DNA of 64,000 nt from Coleophoma eucalyptorum (GCA_026120035.1 JALRME010000014.1:744001-808000), one strand, 5' to 3'; positions 10,728 to 22,872 are shown, counted from the stretch's first letter. Notes: generated from the letters alone by a model not told the origin. Numbers and translations are program-made.

Positions 10728-12389
10728 ATGCAACGTAGCATCCGTGAGCTAACAAGATTCCTAGAGAACACCGTCTGCCTCACCAAACACTGCTACAAAA
10801 CACCTCTCCGGTTCTTGACATCAATACAAAAGCAGCCTATCATGCCGGAACGTCCTATCATCGCTATCGCGGGGCTTGCATGCGAGAATTCGACCTTCAC
10901 GCCATCGCGAACCAGCGCCGAAGCATTCCATCCCCGACGTGGGGACGAAGTCATCGACAAGTATGCTTTCCTTCACTCTGACACGCCGCTCGGGAATGCT
11001 GCTGACTGGCGGGGTACTCTTATCGGCCACGCACTGCCCGGCGGGATGGTCACCCGCGCCGGATTCGAGGAGCTGGTCGGCGAGATCCTCACTCGGCTGA
11101 CAGCCATTACCGTCGCCGACAAACTCGATGGACTCTGGTTCGACATCCATGGCGCCATGTATGTGGAAGGTCTCGAAGATGTCGAGGCCGAACTCCTTCG
11201 CCGCGTTCGGCAAGTGATCGGGCCCGATGTAATTGTGTCGGCCTCGATGGACTTGCATGGGAATGTGTCACGAGAGCTCGGTCATCAGACCGATCTAATA
11301 ACGTGTTACCGCATGGCGCCACATGAGGACGTTATGGAAACCAAGGAGCGTGCCTGTCGCAATCTCGTCGAGCTTCTGGCGCGACAGACGGTGCCGCTGG
11401 CGAGTGCGACACTCAACCGAGTACGGCCCTTCAAAGCTTGGATCCCTATCCCGATTCTACTGCCGGGAGAGCAGACCTCGACTCGTGTTGAGCCAGCTAA
11501 ACATATCTATGCTGCCGTCCCCCAAGTTGAGGCCATGAATAATGTAATTGATGCGGCCATCTGGGTTGGCTATGCCTGGGCTGATGAACCACGGAGCCGC
11601 GCTTATGTTGTCGTCACTGGATGGGAAGAGGCTGCCGTCAAGGAAGGCGCCGAGAGACTTGCGAATCTCTTCTGGGATGCGCACAAGGATTTCGTCTTTG
11701 TAGCACCCACTGGTTCCTTCGCGGAATGCCTTGACATAGCTCTTGCTTCCAAAGCCCGCCCGTACTTTATTTCCGACTCTGGTGACAACCCAACCGCTGG
11801 AGGCTCTGGCGATGTGACCTGGGGACTTACGCAGCTGCTTGCCCGTCCAGAGTTTCAGCACGCCTCTGGTCCAACTGTCATATACGCAAGTGTTCCTGGG
11901 CCAGAAGCCATTCGCATTGCTGTAGATGCTGGTGTTGGCGCCACTGTGACCGTCACTGCCGGAGCGGAAATTGACAACCTTCACGCAGGCCCAATCACCA
12001 TGACTGGCCGTGTTCATTCGATCAAACATGGTGACAAAGATGCCGTTATCGAAGTGGTGTTACAAGTTGGGAGTGTCTTCGCGATTCTCACAAAGCTTCG
12101 CAAGCCGTACCATCATGAACAAGACTTTACTGACCTCAACCTGCATCCTCGCGCTGCTGATGTCGTCATTGTCAAGATCGGGTATTTGGAGCCAGAGCTT
12201 TACGACATGGCCACGGACTGGATGCTAGCCCTAACTCCTGGTGGTGTTGACCAAGATCTGGAGAGACTTGGGCACCACCGGATCCGTCGTCCTTTGTGGC
12301 CCTTCGACCGGACCTTTACAACGCAGCCAGATCTCACTGCACAAATACTGCCACTGTCAAATGAACCACTCACTGGTGAAGATATATAA
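10728..12389 (+). CDS. M81-family (MlrC-like) metallopeptidase
   Basis: Single exon, 553 residues from the first ATG; homology starts at Met39 (10842, MPERPIIAIAGLACENSTFT), so the first 38 residues are either an organelle-type leader or 5' untranslated sequence. Domain order follows the MlrC family (PF07364 then PF07171), named for the enzyme that degrades linear microcystin intermediates. Likely metal ligands sit in ACENSTF, WFDIHGAMYVEG and SMDLHGNVS. The C-terminal domain includes SGDNPTAGGSGDVTWG. Bacterial homologues act on varied amide substrates, so the substrate here is unknown. There are no introns and the coding DNA is visibly richer in G+C than its flanks, unlike most neighbours; both fit transfer from bacteria. 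It is flanked by relics of an aminotransferase and a transporter, perhaps former partners. Confidence 0.88.
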   Translation: MQRSIRELTRFLENTVCLTKHCYKTPLRFLTSIQKQPIMPERPIIAIAGLACENSTFTPSRTSAEAFHPRRGDEVIDKYAFLHSDTPLGNAADWRGTLIGHALPGGMVTRAGFEELVGEILTRLTAITVADKLDGLWFDIHGAMYVEGLEDVEAELLRRVRQVIGPDVIVSASMDLHGNVSRELGHQTDLITCYRMAPHEDVMETKERACRNLVELLARQTVPLASATLNRVRPFKAWIPIPILLPGEQTSTRVEPAKHIYAAVPQVEAMNNVIDAAIWVGYAWADEPRSRAYVVVTGWEEAAVKEGAERLANLFWDAHKDFVFVAPTGSFAECLDIALASKARPYFISDSGDNPTAGGSGDVTWGLTQLLARPEFQHASGPTVIYASVPGPEAIRIAVDAGVGATVTVTAGAEIDNLHAGPITMTGRVHSIKHGDKDAVIEVVLQVGSVFAILTKLRKPYHHEQDFTDLNLHPRAADVVIVKIGYLEPELYDMATDWMLALTPGGVDQDLERLGHHRIRRPLWPFDRTFTTQPDLTAQILPLSNEPLTGEDI

Positions 12390-13013
12390 AATATAGCTAC
12401 GAGAAGATTAATCAAAGTGCACTATCTAGGACAATTATTTAATGCTTTTGACTTCCATCATATATAGATCAAAATGTTGAATTAGATACCCTTTATATGT
12501 AATGCAATTACCTATTAGAAGGTAGTAAAAGTAGAGCCACCAAACAAAAGTTTAAGTTGGTAAAATACTAACACCAAGTAGCTTAAGAACAGGTGTGTAT
12601 TTACTTTCCTTATATATGTAAAGTAAAGAGTATATTATTTAATTGTTGGAATATCGTTATTAGGTCGTCATACGACGTCAGTACACTCGTTTATACACTC
12701 GTTTGTAATCAGGTGATGCTACAAACGGGTATTGATGATACCCTCCACCGCCACATCACATTGACTTAGAAGAATCATCTACATTAATACACCACATTTT
12801 GACTTGTTATTACAGCTGAAGTAAGGTATATACCAACATTGATAGTATTCTAACTAAAATATCATCAAATTGCTTTATTAACTTCGATTCTCGCAAGGAG
12901 CGCCTTAATACCATACTCCAATATAACGCAAATTCGTATACCCCGATTTTAACATTTTCCCCCTGTAGACGCCAGCGCTAGATAAATAGCTTCTACAGTT
13001 TGTACTTAGTGAT
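12390..13013. other. AT-rich intergenic region with repeat remnant
   Basis: Very AT-rich, with no gene. It contains the dispersed repeat copy annotated at 12645-12740. It separates the stops of the M81 gene (+) and the second PTH11-like gene (-). Confidence 0.55.
12645..12740 (+). repeat. Dispersed repeat, copy 1
   Basis: Two blocks, TGGAATATCGTTATT (12647-12661) and GTACACTCGTTTATACAC (12681-12698), recur exactly as reverse complements and in the same relative order near 51340-51384. The second block is followed by a further CTCGTTTGT partial copy. This suggests remnants of the same mobile-element family in opposite orientation. Confidence 0.6.
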
Positions 13014-14341
13014 TTAACCTCGCTCGCTCATGACCTTTATATCCGTTCGAACCGTGATACGGTCTAGGTCTATGCCATCGCCATCTCTAATATTCCTCAC
13101 AAGCTGATCCTCATCACTCTCAGCCTTGTAGGCAACAGCATCATTGGACATCTTGATGTAGACCGAATTCTGCGGTGTAAATCCGTTATTCAAACCGGAG
13201 CCTTGATACCGTGGTGTGTTCGATTGCGAATTTTGCTTGGTGCGTCGTCCCGAAAATCGATATGCCGGAAAGAGACCACGAATCATAGGGAGGCAGGAGC
13301 AGATCATACCAATCGATGGCTCTACGTGTGTCCAAAGAGTAGCTTGGTAGACCGTGTCTGAAAAGTGTAAATGTCAGCTAGTGTTTGAAAACGGATGCTT
13401 GAACTTGAAATATGCGCCACTAAATGTAACGGATTCTACCTACAGGTTGTGTCCTTAGGATCGATATAGAAAAGCACAACAATTCGGTATACACTTGCAA
13501 AGCACACGCTATAATAATACCAGTCAGTACCATTTTACCGAAGAGCTAAAGTGGACTCACAAGCCACCGAGAGCAAAGATCGCACTTAGTGCCAGCCTCT
13601 CCTGCCAGTTTCGTTTAAGACTCCATATTATTGGCAATGGCAGAGCAAGAATGACAAAATCCATGATAACGTTGAAGACTTGATTCGTGATAAAGAACGT
13701 ATTTCCGTCAAAACAGTGGCCGTCGATGCTTTTATCCCAATAGCCGCGAAGCGGTCGGCACTGCAAGCCACACGCGATGAAGATCGCAGTACCCCATAGG
13801 CCGATGAGGCAGTTAATTCCAAGAGAGATGCGCTGAAAATCCCTGGACACGAAGATACGTCGGAAGAAGCATATGATCGAGATCTTGATGACAGGACTCA
13901 GGATGAAATAAGTGAATTGGTTTGATAGAAAGATCTTTCCCAATCGAGTCAGCCGACCGACCCACCTTGAGTTCGAGGTGGAACATGAAGAGCTGACTTA
14001 CCTTCAAAAAAATTTCAATAGTCTCACCACTCAGGTCTGCGATATGAGTTCCATTGCCACCAATAACACACCCTTCAGTGTGGAAATATGCGTCAGTTGA
14101 TTTGCTTCAGTCAATGTGGTAAAAAGTTCATCAATAGCTTCAAGAATGACTTACAAAGTACCAATTCTATAAGCATCGCATACAGCAATATCATGCCGAC
14201 CAAGGATAAATAATCATCCATTCCAAACTGAATCCTCGTTTTGATTCTAGCAACAATCCGCAAAATGAATGCGATTGTCGAAAGGCCTACTAATGCCGTA
14301 ACAATGGCTATCATCTCCTGACCTCTTGCGCTTGGTGCCAT
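13014..14341 (-). CDS. PTH11-like rhodopsin-fold integral membrane protein
   Basis: Five exons give 346 residues in frame: 14341-14155, 14072-14002, 13934-13561, 13508-13444 and 13357-13014. I chose the ATG at 14341 (MAPSARGQEMIAIVTALVG) over an in-frame upstream ATG at 14452 because the first membrane helix follows directly. Family landmarks are RIKTRIQFGMDDYLSLVGM, the loop GETIEIFLK joined to IFLSNQFTYFILSPVIKISI, CFFRRIF, and LQCRPLRGYWDKSIDGHC. NTFFITNQVFNVIMDFVILA, then VYRIVVLFYIDPKD and WTHVEPSIGMICSCLPMI complete seven helices. The C-terminal cytoplasmic tail is long and polar. A plasma-membrane sensor role is inferred from the PTH11 class. It is divergent from the MFS transporter at 15221. 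Confidence 0.88.
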
Positions 14342-15220
14342 TTTGAACGAACAAGTTCTGAAAAAATTGTAATTCTGAACAAAATTCCCGTCTTGTCTCT
14401 GCTGCAAATATAAAATAGGATAGAGCGTGAATGTATTTGAAGCTGCAGTCATTAATAAGCACTAGACACTGAGTGCATGTTAATGATGTGGTTTCATCAG
14501 GTCTAACGCGTCAGCTTCGGGTCGCCGGGAGAAATACAAGTATTTAGAATTCAAGAGGGACGAAGTGCTCTATTCAACAGCTCCTAAGCATTATAGGATA
14601 GGGATGGTAGTCTGTATGCATTTAGGGCGCAAGACTCTGTCCATGGCCAGATGTCTGTTTCCCTGAAAAACTCTAACGGTTGAGGACCCTTGCCTGCAGA
14701 TGTGATCTATCCTATGAAATTGCTTTTTACATGGCAGCAGCTATGAAGTACTGTACTTGGCCGTTATCGTGATCCTACGGCTGATATCACACCATACTAA
14801 TGAGATAATTCCTTCTTTCATGGATGGGGCTTTCCATGTCTACGCCATGTAGTACAGGTGCACATCGTGTGCAGTGAGTATATTAAATGTGACAATTGGC
14901 GCTGTTGGATTCTTGTTTTGGATCCGTGTACGATGCACGAATATTACGAACAGGCATGTCCTCCGAAGTACTATATCTCAGTAGCCTAGCCAAACTTTCC
15001 GAATCATTTCCACTAAGCCAGGGTTGAAAAACATGCCGGTCAAGAATCAGAGTTCGTGCGCTCAGTCAGCGACGAAGCCTGTGATAAAGTTTCCCAAATC
15101 CATTTCTTCCATTTCATAGACGTGGTCATCATCACGTTTTACATCTGTCACTTTTTTCAATTTAATTCTCCAGATTCTGTGCCTTTATACACAAAGACAA
15201 TCTTTTCCCTTCTGAACATC
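14342..15220. promoter_or_regulatory. Divergent promoter region, PTH11-like gene and MFS transporter
   Basis: About 880 bases between two divergent starts. There is no gene in it. The T/C-rich stretch just before 15221 (TTTTCCCTTCTG) resembles fungal pyrimidine-rich core promoter sequence. No repeated operator was found. Confidence 0.45.
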
Positions 15221-16919
15221 ATGTCCACCCTCGCATTTGATGGTACTGTGCAGGAGAAATCCGACATGATGCTTACCTCGTCAGCAGAGAACACCCCGCA
15301 CGACAATAGTGAAATGGACATCAGGAAGAGCGGCAAGCAAATCCTTCTTATTCCTCAACCAAGCAATGATAAAGAAGATCCATTGGTAAGTTTTTACACG
15401 CGCTTAAAATGTTGAGAGGTTTGTCGCAGCTAGCTAACCCTTCTGCTGCCAGAATTGGCCCATGAAAAAGAAAATCATAATGTTTGCATGCATTTCGCTG
15501 GCTGCATTCGCCGGCCAGATGTCACCAAATTCCAATCAACTCACCTTCACATTACAAATCCCTGTCTATCACAAGACAGAGACAGATCTTTTGAATTCTG
15601 TCGCTGCATCTCTTGCAGGCTGGATGGCAGGTCCCTTTCTTGTCACTCCGCTCGCTGGGGTCATCGGGCGTAGCGCTGTCATGTTTTACAGTCTCATTGC
15701 GGTTTTCGTATGTCAGGTCTGGGGTGCATTAATGACGGGCCCCAATGACTTTATCCCATTTGTCTTTTCGCGACTTTTTTGTGGGATTTTTGGGGTCATT
15801 CCTGCTATTATGGGCAATGGATTTATCATGGACGTGTTTTTCCTCCACCAACGTGGTAAGGCATTTGCTATATTTGAGGTCCTCATCATCTTCGCGGTGG
15901 TAGGCGGTGGAACTCTCGGCAGCTTCATTGCCCAGACAAAGCCATGGAACTATGTCTTTTGGTGGACACTGGGACCGGTTGGTGCTGCCATCATTGCCGT
16001 CTTTGCCTACGTTGAGGATACAACTTTCAACCGTGATACAATGGCGCCTCTTCGCGACCCTCTACCTAAATCGTGGTTGGCAAACCGAGTTGCAACCTTC
16101 CTTCCTGGCACAAGGACTCAACCTGCTGGCAAAGGCAAGGAATTTGTGAGCTTCCCTCGAAGCCCCTTCTGATACTTTCGACTAACCAGAACTTAGGTAC
16201 GCCGTGCTGTTGTTCCTCTACAGATTACCGTTGCACCCATTACACTCCTGGTCGGAACCTTCGTCTTCGCTGCATTGGGTCTCCCCATCATGCAAGCATC
16301 AACGTTAGCCATTTACCTGATGCCTCCAGCGATCGCTGGTGGATATGGTTTCACCTCACTTAACCTCGCTTTCTTCACCATGACTGCATGGGTTGGCATG
16401 ATTGCTGCGCAGATCTTTGGATACTTCTTCAATGATAAAGTACCACTCTGGATCGCACGACGCTCTGGTGGCACCTGGCACCCTGAATACCGCTTGGCCA
16501 ACGCTGTCATGCCTGGCATTATCCTCCCAATTGGACTAGGTATCTTTGGTGCTGGTCTCGAGTACCATTTGCACTTTATGGTCCTCGCACTGGCATCATT
16601 TCTCATCTGGTTTGGAGCACTCCTTGCGCTTCCTGTCTGCTATAATTACATTGTTGAGTGCTTCATCCGCACCCCAGTCGAGGCGGCAGTTGCCATTAAT
16701 TCATACCGTATTGCGTTTGGACTCATGTCCGTCTTTATTATTACGCAGTGGCAAGCAGCAGTGGGAGTTGGATGGGTATGGGGCATGGGGGCGTTCTTCA
16801 TCTTACTTGTTGATATCATCATGATTGGTGTGATTTTCAAGGGCCACAAGATAAGAGACCTGACCATCCATGTGAGCAAGACCATTGCTGCTACAGAAGA
16901 TGGAGAGAGAGTAGCCTAG
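15221..16919 (+). CDS. MFS transporter (DHA1-like)
   Basis: Three exons, 15221-15385, 15453-16145 and 16197-16919, all phase 0, give 526 residues. The cytoplasmic N-terminus ends DPLNWPMKKK, the junction typical of fungal DHA1 drug:H+ antiporters and related permeases. The first helix follows with GQMSPNSNQLTFTLQIP. The helix 2-3 region has GPFLVTPLAGVIGRSAVMFY, and later segments include FSRLFCGIFGVIPAIMGNGF, the GGGTLGSFIAQ motif and a long cytoplasmic loop rich in Arg and Pro. The second half has six more helices ending IMIGVIFKGHKIRD. Substrate is unknown; it could export a metabolite or import a nutrient. Downstream by 1 kb on the same strand is an aldehyde dehydrogenase. Confidence 0.92.
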
Positions 16920-17907
16920 AGTTGAGGCCCTGGCTCTCTGACGACCGTTGGAATCACATGTATTAAATAGGATTATGGATAGGACACTGCAAATAAATGG
17001 TACTGTGGCTGTATTTGACGGAGTAATCATCTCATCAGATTTATCTTGCGACTTGCTTGCTCATTTTCTTGTCTGTAACCGGTCCCGTATATTGTCGTAC
17101 TTCTCGTATTTCACGAACTTCCATGTCTATGAATTTAATTCTGCTTGAGATTGAAACTGTATGCACCTGCAACCGTGATAGGAAGGACGCTAGAAAGAGA
17201 TCGTTAGCTGGCCCGCGTCCCTATCCTGGAAATCAACAAGGAGGTTCCGAAAGCCATCCGTGGCAAGCCACCACAATTTTCCCTGCTTGGGTTACCATAT
17301 TCCTGTGTATCACTGCGCCGCAAAGTAACCTTAAATGCACTTTGTCTTATCTTCTCCATGCCTACCATAGTACGGGGGGCGGGGGGCACAGTGACTCGAT
17401 ATTCTTCGGGGTGCAAACTACTACATAACCGAGTGGTCTGTACTTTGGTTCCTTGGCCCTCGCTTCAACCCTGTTCATCTACCCGGGATACATAACGGTT
17501 GCTGCTCCATCAGTGTTGATGCAGATGCTACCAGCGGCTCAGAATTAATGGCGTTGATTTGCAAGCTCGTTTATGCCTCAAACCCTGTTCCTCTCTATTC
17601 GAGGGTCAAGCTAATGCGGACGGTGAGGATAAAAACACCCCTGCCAGCTCTTTCGCCTGAACGGTTTTTCATGGTGAACCGTCCGTCATAGGTGGAAAGA
17701 CAGGCGAGAGGCGCGTTACCCCATCTATACTGTACAGATAAGCAGGTCCTGCATCACGTCTATTTGGGATTCTCGAGGAAGGTCAAGGAAATTTTGCACA
17801 GCATAGAACACACTCAGCCTTCAGCTCTTGCTGTCGTCCAGATTTCTCACCATCCTTAATTCCGTGGCGCCTCGTTGCTCCTCCGAGCCTACTATTTGAC
17901 GTCTTAT
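16920..17907. promoter_or_regulatory. Intergenic region upstream of aldehyde dehydrogenase
   Basis: About 1 kb. It holds the 3' end of the MFS gene and the promoter of the aldehyde dehydrogenase. A short G-run (GGGGGGCGGGGGG-type, near 17371-17384) is unusual for the region. No gene is seen. Confidence 0.4.
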
Positions 17908-19564
17908 ATGCGAATAATGACGTCTATAGACACCCAAAATGGTGAAGTCGGTGCGAGAAATGGGGTTCATGAGATAAGCGTCCCTCTGATTATCAACGGC
18001 AAAGAAGAGCCAGGAACGTCAACCTTCGAGGTCGTAAGCGCATATACAAACAAATCGTGCTGGACAGCTGCGTCTGCTACGACAAAGGATGCTATACGCG
18101 CTGTGGATGCGGCAGAAGCAGCCTTCGTTTCGTGGTCACAGACCAAGCCCACTGTGAGACGTGATATCCTGCTGAAAGCAGCAGACATACTTGAAAGCCG
18201 CCTCGAGCAGAATGCAGAAATAATGCGCATGGAAATGGGTGCAGATGTAGGGTCATCCCAGGGTTTTGTCGTTCCTTTGAGTATTCGCATGCTCAGGGAC
18301 ATTGCAGGACGCATCACATCTATCTGTGGAAGTGTACCTGTGGTCGAGCAGGAAGGTCAGAACGCCATCGTGTACAAAGAACCCATGGGTGTGATACTCG
18401 GAATAGTTCCATGGTATGGTATCTTTTCCAAGGCTAAAAGGCACTATACTGATGAGACAGGAATGCTCCATATGTTTTTGGCATCCGCTCGGCCGCTTGT
18501 GCTTTAGCTGCAGGAAACACCACTATCCTCAAGTCTTCAGAGCTGTCGCCACGTTGCTACTGGGCTATTGGACGCGCATTCGAAGATGCAGGCCTTCCTC
18601 CAGGATGCCTCAACGTGTTGTCCTGTCGACCGCAAGATGCACCTGCGATTGTAAATACCATGATCGAGCACCCAGCTGTCCGGAAGATCAACTTCACAGG
18701 TAGCACTGCGACAGGACGCAAGATTGCTAAAGTTTGCGGAGAAAACTTGAAACCATGCCTAATGGAACTTGGAGGTAAGAATAGTGCCATCGTGTGTGCG
18801 GATGCGGATCTGGGAACAGCTGTGAGGGAAATACTGGCAGGCGCCTTCATAAATGTGAGTCTTGTCCTACACTGTTATAAGCTAGGGCTTTCCTTACTCA
18901 AGAAAAAATAGTCTGGACAGATATGTATGTCAACAGATCGTATTGTCGTGCATTCTGAAATTGCACCGGCTTTCATTACTTCTCTCAAGGAAGCCCTGGC
19001 CTCAAGCTCTGACGCAAAGACTCTACCACCAACACTCGTGACATCTGCTTCCAAAGCTCGTGTCCAGAAGCTCATTTCAAGTGCTGTCTCTTCAGGGGCC
19101 AGTTTCATGCACGGGTCTGATGCTTCGCCAAATGCAAGCGAGAGCGATAGTGTCCGCTTTGCGCCTGTGATTCTTGACAACGTAAAAGAAGATATGCCGG
19201 TGTGGCAAGAGGAGGCCTTTGCATCTTTGGCTGCGTGTATGATCGTGAAAGACGACGAAGAGGCCGTTAAGGTTGCGAACAAGGGTGGATATGGGCTTTC
19301 CGCGGCTATTTTCACTGAAAATCTGAGAAAGGGACTTGCACTTGCGAGAAAGCTTGAGTCTGGGTTGGTATTCCCAAGCTATGCTTGATATAAAGATTGG
19401 ATGCTGACTTGAATGACAGAGCCGTACACATCAATAGCATGACTATACATGATGAGCCTGTACTCCCACATGGTGGGGTGAAAAACAGTGGTTGGGGTAG
19501 GTTCAATGGGAAGGAGGGACTAGAGGAATTCCTTGTAACTAAATCCGTGACATGGACGGATTAA
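17908..19564 (+). CDS. Aldehyde dehydrogenase family protein
   Basis: Exons 17908-18413, 18461-18854, 18912-19363 and 19420-19564 give 498 residues (a second ATG at 17917 is equally possible). It oxidises an aldehyde to an acid with NAD(P)+. Splicing rebuilds the cofactor motif PMGVILGIVPWNAPY with the oxyanion-hole Asn (about residue 170), then INFTGSTATGRKIAK. The general base sits in MELGGKN (Glu271) and the catalytic Cys in SGQICMS (Cys305, at the start of exon 3). The C-terminus reads HDEPVLPHGGVKNSGWGRFN and then a typical EEFLVTKSVTW ending. This resembles the vanillin/salicylaldehyde dehydrogenase-like fungal subgroup, by impression only. No other conserved partner is adjacent except the upstream MFS transporter. 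Confidence 0.93.
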
Positions 19565-21299
19565 TAGTCTTAGAATACAATAATGTAAAACGGCGTGGAA
19601 AGAACCCTAACTCCTCACTCCAAGTACCAGAAGGTGTAAACAGAACCAATTCTCTAAAGATAACTATAAAAGGTAATTTACCATATTAGTATTCATGTCT
19701 TGGCTTTTAAGCTGTAGTTCAATTTCTTTCACTTCACTAAATTATCCTAAGGTTAATCTCTACAAGTAAACTTATGTGAAAATCTAGGGATCATGTGACC
19801 ACGCGACTGGCACCTATGTACCTAGACCTCTGGCCAGTCTCTCCTCACTTCTACATAATCCACGACAAAGCTAATCCAATCTCTGTAACATCTGCTGATC
19901 TCACGCATCAACTTTTCGTAAATTATTAATCAATAGCACTTATATTAACCAATACCCTATGCTCGAGCATAAAACAGCAACAGCTTTGAAACTGAAGGCT
20001 TTGTTCAGCATTAATAATGATATCTAGGTGTTAATAGATAAAACTTTGAACTAGATGCTTGATATATATAATATTCATAAAAGTAGCCAGTTACTCGATT
20101 AAACAATTCAGACTTCAGGCAACAGAGTTTTAATGTTAGGCTACCTCCATCTTATAGGCTATATACTTGTGCAATCTACCTTTCTAGTTATTACTCAAGT
20201 CATTCACTAGCCTCTATTTAACTTTTGACTTTACTTCCTGGTTAAATAGTCGTGTAATTTTCTCTATATTGTCAGGCTCCTTTAACTTAGAACAAACCTT
20301 GCTAGAGATGGTTGGAGTTTACAATCTGCCTAGTTTCTAACTCGTATAGCTCATTTATTTGCTACTGGCTACAAACCATCGCTCACGGTATCTATTGATC
20401 CAAGGCTGAAGACGACCACCTCCTTGAATGGATAAATTTAGTAGCCTTATTTTAGAACTAAAATAGAAGAGGCACAAAATTGAAATCAAGGCATAAGATT
20501 CCAAATCGAGCGTTATAACTATAAAAAATGAAAATGGTGTTTTCAAATTCTGGTAAAGCCTCTTTGGTAGATTTCACAAATGTATTACTTACCGCAGAGC
20601 GAAGTCTATGAAAATTAGCACACTGTGGAGTTCGCGATACAAGTAAACAGGAGGCCTACACCGATCCTCCAAGTCTTATTGAGAGCAATATTTAGACTAG
20701 TGTGAAAGGAAGGTTGTACTTCGGACATTGATTCGCTTAGTAGTAGAAAAGCATATCTTTATTTTATCATCCTCTTGTCTTTCGCCCCTTTCATGAATAA
20801 TGAACGCCATCTAGTTTTGTTTAAGAAACCAAGTAAAAAAGTGATTACGTGAAGTTTTGTTTACAGCTAAAAGATTTTGGTATATCATTTTGGTACTTAC
20901 GTTTACAATTAATAGAGAGGTTATAGATTTCAAAAAGAGGCGACAAAGCAAAGGAGAACTTCCGAGTAAGCCGGCAAGAACTCAAGCGAAGGAAGGCTGA
21001 GCAACCTTGGCAGCTCCCAAAAGTCTTAATGTAAATGTTAAGTTTGATTGAAGCTCATAGAAGTTCAAGCAATGACACATAGGGAAGGTTAACTCGTACA
21101 ACTCCTGCAAGTCCTAAAATACTTGGCACTCTACTATCCTTCCTCAACTATAATACACTGTAAGTAAGTTTGGTGGTTTTTTTCAAGTTCTTGGATCGGC
21201 ATGCCGATCTTATAAAAGGCTACTCTGGCAAGTCTTTAATACAAGTGTGTGCTCCAGCTGTGCCTTTTCTCGCGTTCTTTCCAAGCGCAAATTCTCAAT
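19565..21299. other. 1.7 kb AT-rich gene desert
   Basis: Base composition is strongly AT-biased and all frames are short. I recognise no transposase or gene fragment. It could be repeat-derived DNA eroded by RIP-type C-to-T mutation. The last 150 bases, with TATAAAAGG near 21211, should be the promoter of the FAD oxidoreductase. Confidence 0.5.
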
Positions 21300-22872
21300 A
21301 TGTACCACTCTTTTGCCCTTCTTAGTCTTGGACTCGCTGGGTTATTTCAACCTGCCTGTGCCCAGGAAACGCTCCAGTCATGTTTCAACAATAGTGGAAT
21401 CAAAACTAGCTTTGCTGAAGTAAACAGTAGCACCTGGATTCAAGACACTGCTGGTTGGCAAGGACGAGTGCGACCAGTTCCTTCTGGAGTTGCGTTTCCA
21501 ACCACTATTGAAGAGGTTATAACGTCTTTAAAATGTGCTACAGATGCAAATGTCAAGGTCTCCGCTCTCAATGGGGGTCACTCATTTGTCAGTTATGGTG
21601 TTGGAGGTAACGACGGTGCTTTGATTCTTAACATGACAGCATTCAATAGCATGTCGTATGATAATGCCACAGGATACTTCACAGTCGGTGCAGGTGCTCA
21701 CGTTGGACCTGCGGCCACATTTCTATGGAATAACTATGGCGCTCATTTCCCGCATGTGAGAGGAAACTGGGTGGGCATGACAGGTGCAGCAATTGGAGGA
21801 GGACTGGGAACTACCAGCCGCTTCCTCGGCACCACAATGCACAACCTAGTTTCAGTAACGATGGCATTGGCAAATGGCACAGTTGTAGAGGCCTCCGAAA
21901 CGGTAAATTCGGATCTTTTCTTCGCCGTACGAGGTGCAGCATCATCATACGGCATTATCCTCACCCTGACACTCAAGACCTGGAAACCGGTCTACCCTGA
22001 CGTTACAAAATGGACTATTGTGCTACCTACAAATACAACTCTCGATACAGGTGTGCAAGCCCTACTCGCCGTGCAGGAGTATGGTTTAGCAGAGTCTACC
22101 CCAGATGAAATGTATATCCGCTGGAGACTTACTGTTACCACGTGGGGAGGATCCGGATATTACTATGGAGATCCCGCTACGTTCTCTTCTGTGATACAGC
22201 CCCTGATGGACGCTCTTCCAGTCGGCACAAACCTCACTACGAGCACTGCCGGTTTCTGGACCATGGAGAATGATACCACAGTAAGTAGTTACCATTTGAA
22301 GATAAAGAATTCCACTAACTCTAATTTCTTTCCAGGGTGGTATTAACGCAACCTCCGATTCATCAAGCTCTCGCTCTTTCTACGTTAAATCAGTTGTCTT
22401 AACTGAAGACCACCCCTTTACATACGAGAATGCAGCCGCACTATACAACTATACAACCCTTTCATTCAACCGAAGCGATATATCTCAATCCGGATTCCTA
22501 GATCTTTGGGGCGGTCGTGCAAATGCAAAGATCCAAGACTCTGACACTGCCAATGCCCAAGGTGGAAACTTATGGATTGTGCGATGGGAAGGCAATTTAA
22601 GGGGCAGCGATGCTGCAAGGGGCCAACCATCGCTTTATACGCAGGATGCTATCGATTATCTCAAAAACGGACTGCAACCATTCTTAGACCAGCTAGCAGC
22701 AGAGGGAGGCCAGATCCGAGGTTATGCAAACTATCGAGATTCAGAACTTAGTCTTGAGGATTGGTCTTCCCAACTATATCCTGGTGATAACTTTGCTAGA
22801 TTACAGCAGATCAAGAGAGTTGTGGATCCGGGAGAACTGTTTAACCCAAACTCGCAGAGCATTCCTGTATGA
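21300..22872 (+). CDS. Secreted FAD-linked oxidoreductase (BBE-like, PCMH fold)
   Basis: Two exons, 21300-22280 and 22336-22872, give 505 residues. I chose Met at 21300 because it is followed by a clean signal peptide (MYHSFALLSLGLAGLF, cleavage likely after PACAQ). The FAD-binding PCMH domain shows PSGVAFPTTIEEV, then ALNGGHSF, whose His94 is the usual covalent FAD attachment. Next are GAGAHVGPAA, GNWVGMTGAAIGGGLG and VRGAASSYGI. The second covalent Cys found in bicovalent AA7 or berberine-bridge enzymes is not at its usual place (VRGNWVGMTG). The C-terminus has ANYRDSELSLEDW and the typical closing KRVVDPGELFNPNSQSIP. It probably oxidises an extracellular sugar, alcohol or aromatic. Many Asn-X-Ser/Thr sites fit secretion. 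Confidence 0.92.

Noticed and set aside
11457..12029. 190-codon minus-strand frame
   Set aside because: Shadow of the G+C-rich M81 gene; no motif of its own.
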